From the NCBI RefSeq assembly GCF_010389155.1, contig NC_057761.1:10728501-10792500 (forward strand): 64,000 nucleotides of DNA, written 5' to 3'. The stretch comes from Erigeron canadensis (taxonomy: Eukaryota; Streptophyta; Magnoliopsida; Asterales; Asteraceae). Below, in pieces: positions 57,606 to 64,000 of this stretch. Numbering within the stretch: position 1 is the first letter of the stretch; the number at the start of each line of letters is the position of its first letter. Position numbers and translations under genes: made by a program. Under the pieces are notes generated by a model that ran no database searches, had not been told where the DNA came from, and worked only from the letters and a program-made list of their open reading frames with translations.

Positions 57606-60600
57606 ATTGGTGAAACCCAAGGGCTCAATCTTAGCCCTTGGATCAAAAGCAATCCACGGCTGAGATTAAAAAAAAAAACAACACGGAGGGGTACTTAGGT
57701 AATTTTGCACATTATCTCACACCTCAATTATTTCTTTCTAGTTTCAAACACACACACACACACACACACAAACACACATAGATCAGATCTCTCTATCTCT
57801 CTCCCCACCACCACCACCACCACCACCACCACCACCACCACCACCGTGCTCAGGTCACCATCGCGTTTCAGTTGATATGGTATAGCCATCGTTGCCTCTG
57901 TCATCATCATCTCCAACATTCATCATCAATTAATCTTGAAGATGACTTTTTGTTGTGTAAATTCTAAATATTCAAATGTAATTAAAGAACATGTGATTAG
58001 ATCTTTCTAACATTTGAATTTGTTAAATTTTATTAGTTATTTAATTGACTTTGTTGTTTGGTATAATATTGCCTACAAGGTGTTTGATGAAATATCTAAA
58101 CCAAAGTTTCTTATATATGATTTAGTATCAAATCACATCTGATTGAGTATTGCATATAAGGTGTTTGATGAAATGTCTAAACCAAAGTTTGATAACCTTT
58201 ATGATTCTGAATCAAATTTGATTTTGTATAGGTTTGTTGATATAAAACCCATTTGTTTGTAACTGTATGTGTAAAATCACATCTGATTGAGGTTATAGAA
58301 ATTTCTGTTTTTGTAACTGTATGTGTAAAATCATATTTGATTTTGTATATAGAGTCTATAGATGTGTATTGTAACTTTGTTTTGAACAATCAAATTTGAT
58401 TTTTGTATAGGTTTGTTGATATAAAACCCATTTGTTTGTAACTGTATGTGTAAAATCACATCTGATTGAGGTTATAGAGATTTTTGTTTTTGTAACTGTA
58501 TGTGTAAAATCATATTTGATTTTGTATATAGATTCTATAGATTTATGTATTGTAACTTTGTTTTGTACAATCAAATTTGATTTTGTATTGAAGTTTTAGT
58601 TACTTGTGTTCTTATGCCTAGAATCATATTTGATTTTACTCTTACAGTGTGAAAATCCTATATATAATGAACTATTCAAAATCAAAAATGATTTTACGCA
58701 TACATTGTGAAAAACCTATTCAAAATGAAAAATGATTTTACGCATATATTGGGGAAAATCTATACAAAATTATAAATGATTTTTTATAACACATTGAGAC
58801 AAAACCAAATGAGTTCCATACAAAGAAAACCATTTAAAATAAAAAATGATTTTATCCATAGAGTGTCAAAACCCTATACAAAATCATATATGATTTTATT
58901 CATATATCTAGACAAAAAAAGTGAGTTTGGTATCATTAAACATATTCAAAATCATATATGATTTTGTATATGCTTCCGTACAAATAAACTTATTCAAAAT
59001 CAAAATCGATTTTAAGCATACACCATGAAAAATCTATTCAAAATCATATACGATTCTACATATAAATTTGAGACAAGGCAAATGAGTTCTATACAAATAA
59101 ACCTATTTAAAATCAATTTTGATTTTACGCATACAGTGTGAAAAATTATACAAAATCATATATGATTATCTGTAGCACATTGAGTCAAACCAAATGGCTT
59201 CCTTAAAAAAATTTTTATTCAAAATCATTTTTGATTTTACTCATAAAGTCTGAAACCTATTCAAAATCAAAAAGGATTTTACGCATACATTGGGGAAAAG
59301 CTATACAAAATCATATATGATTTTGTATAGCACATTGAGACAAAACAAAATGATTTACATACTAAGAAACTCATTTAAAATAAAAAATGATTTTAAGCTT
59401 ACAGTGTGAAATGCTCATAAGAAATCATATTTGATTTTATTCATACATCTAGACAAAAGATATGAGTTCGGTATCATTAAACCTATTCAAAATCAAATTT
59501 GATGGAATTTCATTTGTTTGTGTAGATATATGGAATTTCACTAAACCTATTCAAAATCAAATCCGAGGGGAAAGTGTGATCACGAGGACCTTCAGCCCTG
59601 CGCTTTAGTTTAGGGTTTGAAGTCAACGGCTAACCCTACCACTTCAAACCCTAAACTAAAGTTTAATTTCTAATCAAAAATGATTTTACGTGTATAATGT
59701 TACAAATCTATGCAAAATCATTTTTGATTTTATGCATACATTTTAGAAAAGTTGCATTCTAAAACCCTAAATGCTAAACCCTAAAATGCTAAAGCCTACA
59801 GAGGGGGGACATATGTATACGGTACGCTTAAGGGTTTAGGGTTTGAAGTCGTAGGGTTAGCCAGGCTAACCCTACAACTTCAAACCCTAAACCCTAAGCT
59901 ACCATGTAAAAACCCGGGAAAATCTATGCAAAATCATTTTTGATTTTATGCATACATTTTAGAAAAGTTGCATTCTAAAACCATAAAATGCTAAAGCCTA
60001 CAGTTGGGGAACGGATGTAAACGGTACGCTTAGGGTTTAGGGTTTGAAGTGGCTAACCCTACGACTTCAAACCCTAAACCCTAAGCTACCATGTAACAAC
60101 TGGTGAAAACCTAAACCATAAAATCTAAACCCTAAAATGCTAAAGCCTACAGTGGTGGAATGGATGTATACGGTACGCGTAAGGTATAAGTGTCTTTTTA
60201 AGAATTTGATTTTACACGGATAATGTTAAAAATCTATGCAAAATCATTTTTGATTTTATGCATACATTTTAGAAAAGTTGCATTCTAAAACCCTAAATGC
60301 TAAACCCTAAAATGCTAAAGCCTACAGTGGTGGTGGTTGGGGGGGGGGTGTATATGGCACGGTTAAGGGTTTAGGATTTGAAGTCCACAACTTCAAACCC
60401 TAAATTCAAATCCTAAACCCTAAGCTACCATGTAAAAACCCGGCAAAATCTATGCAAATACATTTTTGATTTATGCATACATTTTAGAAAAGTTGCATTC
60501 TAAAACCCTAAATGCTAAACCCTAAAATGCTAAAGCCTACAGTGGGGGGACGGATGTATACGGTACGCTTAGGGTTTAGGGTTTGAAGTGGTAGGGTTAG

Positions 60601-63269
60601 GGCTAACCCTACCACTTCAAACCCTAAACCCTAAGCTACCATGTAAAAACCCGGGAAAATGATTTTACGCATACATTGGGGAAAACCTATACAAAATCAA
60701 ATGAGTTCCATACAAAGAAAACCATTCAAAATCAAAATTGATTTTAAGAATAGAGCGTGAAAAAGCTATACAAAATCATATATGATTTTGCTCAAGTTTG
60801 TACGTTTTAAGCTATAAGTGTCTTTTTAAGACTATCTGTGTAAAATACAATTGATTTCACATATATAATGTTAAAAAATCAAGGCAAAATCATTTTTGAT
60901 TTTATGCATACATTTTAGAAAAATTGTATTATAAAACCCTAAAATCTAAACCCTTGGGGGGCTAAAAGCTAATCCGAGGGGGGAAGTGTGTGTCTTTTTG
61001 TTTTTCTTTTTAATCATTTTTGTGTATATCATTTTTGTTGTTCTATCAAAAGATAAAATAGGTCAAAAAAACTAAAATAACCTTCACTTAGGTAAAATAT
61101 GAAATCAACTATTCAAAATAAAAAATAATTAGAAACCAAAATCAAAAATGATTTGACACATATATTTGGGAAAAACTCCATAGAGTGGGGACGGATGTAT
61201 ACGGTACGCTTAAGGGTTTAGGTTTTGAAGTTGTAGGGTAAGCCTAACGGCTAGGCTAACCCTACAAAACCCTACAACTTCGAAACCTAAACCCTAAGCT
61301 ACCATGTAAAAACCCGGGAAAATCTATGCAAAATCATTTTTGATTTTATGTATACATTTTAGAAAAGTTGCATTCTAAAACCCTAAATGCTAAACCCTAA
61401 AATGCTAAAGCCTACAGTGGGGGGACAAATGTATACGGTACGCTTAAGGGTTACCCTACAACTTCAAACCCTAAACCCTAAGCTACCATGTAAAAACCCG
61501 GGAAAGTCTATGCAAAACCATTTTTGATTTATGCATACATTTTAGAAAAGTTGCATTCTAAAAACCTAAATGCTAAACCCTAAAATGCTAAAGTCTATAG
61601 TGGGGGACGGATGTATACGGTACGTTTAAGGGTTTAGGGTTTGAAGTCTTAGGGGCCCTACGACTTCAAACCCTAAACCCTATGCTACCATGTAAAAACC
61701 TGGGAAAATCTAAACCATAAAATGCTAAAGCCTACAGTAGGGGAACGGATGTATACGATACGCTTAAGGGTTTTGTGTAGGTTTCTTGATATGGACTAAC
61801 TTTGTTTTGTCTAATTGTATGCATAAAATTAAATTTGATTTTGTATAGCTTTTTCACACTGTATGCATAAAATCAGTTTTGATTTTGAATAGGTTCTTTG
61901 TATGCAACTCATTTGTTTTGTGTCAATGTGAGCACAAAATCAAATATGATTTTGTATAGGTTTTTGAAACCATATGCGTAAAATCAAATTTGATTTTGTG
62001 TAGGTTTCTTTGTTCGGAACTCATTTGTTTTGTCTAAATGTATGCATAAAATCAAAGTTGATTTTGTATAATTTTTTACATTGTATACCAAAAATCATTT
62101 TTGATTTTGAATAGATTTCTTTGTATGAAACTCATTTGTTTTGTCTTAATGTGTGCACAAAATCAAATTTGATTTTGTATAAGTTTGACACCATATGCAT
62201 AAAATCAAATTTGATTTTGAATAGGTTTCTTGATATGAAACTCATTTGTTTTGTCTAAATTCTCTATACATAATCAATTTTGATTCTATACATAAAGTTG
62301 TAAAAACAGAAATCATTAAAAGTATCAACACATAATGAAATTTGATTGTAGACATATAGTCACAAACACACTGGTAACTATAAACTCAATAAATAATCAA
62401 ATTTGAGTGTACAAAGTTACAAAATCCAAATCTCTAAAATCTCTATACATAATCAAATTTGATTCTACACATAAAGTTGCAAAAATAGAAAAATCACTAA
62501 AATATCAACACATAATCAAATTTGATTATAAACATATAGTCACAAACACACATGTAACTAAAAACTCAATACATCATCAAATTTGATTGCACAAACAAAG
62601 TTACAAAACACAAATTTAACAAATTCAAATTTTAGAATAGATCTATGTACAATCGAGTATGATTGGCTGTACAATCAGTAAATACGTATATAATCAAATT
62701 TGATTTCGTACATACACTTTGGTTTAGACATTTCATCAAACACTTTGTAGGCAAAACTCTTTATAAAAATTTTAAACAAAAATACAACTTATACAAGAGA
62801 AAAAACATAAACTTCTTATCATATGAAAAAACAAAAATAAGAGAAAAAACTACAAATCATGGATAAAAATGGTTTGTTTATCCATTTTTTATATAAAAAA
62901 CATAAACTATATAAAATATCACTCTAATAATATTTAAAACATCATCTTCAATTTGTTGTTGTTGCTAGTGATTTGAGATGAAGATCCAGATTGTAGTGGT
63001 GGTAGTGGAGGCGGTCGGATATGGTGGTGGTGGTGGTAGTCACCGTCCATGGAGGAGAAGAGAGGGAGAGAGAGAGAGACTGTGTGTGTGTGTGTTTTGA
63101 TCAGGAGAAAAAAGAAGAAGAGAAATGGAAGATAAGGTTCTTTATTTTGATGTAAATTACGAAAATACCCCTCCGTGTTTTATTTTTAATGAGGAGTAAA
63201 TGTTAATCTTAACCATTGATGGAAATGATCTAAAGGCTAAGATTAAGCCCTTGAGATTAATGGAAAATT
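57606..63269. repeat. 5.7 kb foldback element built of AAATCAAATTTGATTT-type palindromes
   Basis: The outer ends mirror each other. AAGGGCTCAATCTTAGCCC at left matches AAGGGCTTAATCTTAGCC read inward from the right, followed on both sides by ACGGAGGGGTA, (CA)n or (GT)n, a GA/TC tract, a CAC or GTG repeat, and ATGAAATGTCTAAACCAAAG. Inside, dozens of ~16-18 bp palindromes (AAAATCAAATTTGATTTT, AAAATCATATATGATTTT, AAAATCATTTTTGATTTT) recur roughly every 50-80 bp. They are separated by recurring spacers such as GTATAGG, ATGCATA and CTCATTTGTTTTGTC. There is no coding frame of note. Long arms, no transposase and a terminal motif of the AAGGGCTTAATCTTAGCC kind suggest a foldback or MULE-like non-autonomous element. 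Target duplications were not resolved. Confidence 0.75.
59600..61690. repeat. Telomere-like minisatellite in the centre of the foldback element
   Basis: A unit of about 200-230 bp recurs seven or eight times with deletions. Its order is TGCAAAATCATTTTTGATTT, TTAGAAAAGTTGCATTC, CTAAATGCTAAACCCTAAAA, GTATACGGTACGCTTA, GGGTTTAGGGTTTGAAGT, its inverse ACTTCAAACCCTAAACCC, then TAAGCTACCATGTAAAAACC. The CCCTAAA words equal the plant telomere repeat, but occur as two or three tandem copies inside hairpins, not as a long array. Hairpins lie near 59605, 59828, 60030, 60365, 60568, 61205 and 61625, with a half copy near 61446. Confidence 0.8.
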
Positions 63270-64000
63270 AAAGATGTAAATGAACAAACACTATATATAT
63301 ATATATATATATATTGGTATGCAGAATGTCATTAAACTCATTAGTTACATAAGTATGTAGAAGCTCATTAAACTCATTAGAACACTTATCGTATCAAGAT
63401 GATATATTTGTTGCTTTTTAAAGTTGAAGGGGATGAGACGAATAACAATGGTCGTACAAGGAGTAATCATGCAAAAAAAAGGTTATATGGGTAAGAAAGA
63501 AATGTGGACCGCAATGTGTTATCAAATTGATGGATAACATTGCACTGAGAGTCACTGTCATTTCCCCTACCTTTTGAATTAGTGGTTCAAATTCATTATA
63601 CAAGATCCTTGACTTTTTCACATGACTCCATCTCAACATATTCTCTTTGGTATATATGATTATTATATGTATATATGTATATGTGTTATATATTAACTTT
63701 GTCGACAGAAGTTTAGGATAGCAATATCACCTACTCTAATGGATATCACTAAATTAAATTAACTAGATTACACTCATAAGATAGCATGAGCTAAATGATA
63801 GGATAAGTAAAAAATAATTGACCGTTATTATACAATTCATAATTTATGATAATATAAAATAAAATATAAATTAAAATTAATACGGAGTATAAATAATAAT
63901 ATTATGATATATCAATTTTAAAACGTAATTAATGAGATATAATATTTATAAATAAATCATAAATATCTTCTTTAATAATTTATATTATTAGTTTAATGTA
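63270..64000. other. Right flank without recognised gene
   Basis: An (AT)n tract lies at about 63291-63314. The remainder is strongly AT-rich, and no coding or repeat structure is recognised. Confidence 0.4.

Noticed and set aside
57728..57919. Frame coding poly-Val and poly-Cys/Val (63 codons)
   Set aside because: It is a translation of the (CAC)n and (CA)n microsatellites.
57606..63269. CRISPR-like array
   Set aside because: Repeats are palindromes with variable spacing and repeated spacers, in a plant genome without cas genes.

Overview
This is a window of nuclear DNA from a flowering plant, most likely a eudicot. It is AT-rich and dense in transposons. Three genes have plant-type GT-AG introns and clear plant homologues: a TOPRIM primase related to the organellar Twinkle protein, prefoldin subunit 6, and an ALA-interacting (CDC50/LEM3) subunit. 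I cannot name the family or species from sequence alone. No rRNA, tRNA gene, CRISPR array or bacterial-type operon is present.

Layout. 1-4.2 kb holds a decayed Ty3-type gag on the minus strand with its primer-binding site and LTR. 4.2-6.6 kb is a solo LTR with a perfect target-site duplication. 8.25-8.95 kb is a broken RPA-like OB-fold gene. 9.4-16.9 kb is a rearranged cluster: a solo LTR, then a duplicated 1.1 kb flank, then a second partial LTR element in the same orientation, then the flank again. The flank contains a relic of a pogo/Tigger-type transposon.

17.6-35.3 kb is a segmental duplication of a 13-exon gene for a short Twinkle-like protein (zinc finger plus TOPRIM, no helicase; a Twinky-type gene). 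The downstream copy (27331-34319) reads as a complete 381-residue protein with an organelle-type presequence. The upstream copy (about 17.6-22.5 kb) has lost its presequence and both second-half zinc-finger exons, but its nine TOPRIM-side exons are all open. Between the copies lies a hAT-like element carrying a nested Helitron.

36.7-40.8 kb is prefoldin subunit 6 on the minus strand, with a GC-AG first intron. 41-46.4 kb is a patchwork of MITEs, a hAT-like element, a SINE and an LTR fragment. 47.49-55.64 kb is the ALIS/CDC50 gene (8 exons, 368 aa); its first intron carries a Mutator-like element with a captured ORF and an 0.85 kb tandem duplication. 56.2-57.6 kb has three small transposons. 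57.6-63.3 kb is a 5.7 kb foldback structure built from short palindromes, with an internal minisatellite rich in telomere-like repeats.

The three genes belong to unrelated housekeeping functions (organellar DNA metabolism, cytosolic chaperone delivery of tubulin/actin, phospholipid flippase assembly) and show no sign of acting together. Exon coordinates were derived by hand from splice signals, frame continuity and family similarity, and were checked for codon phase. No database search was run.
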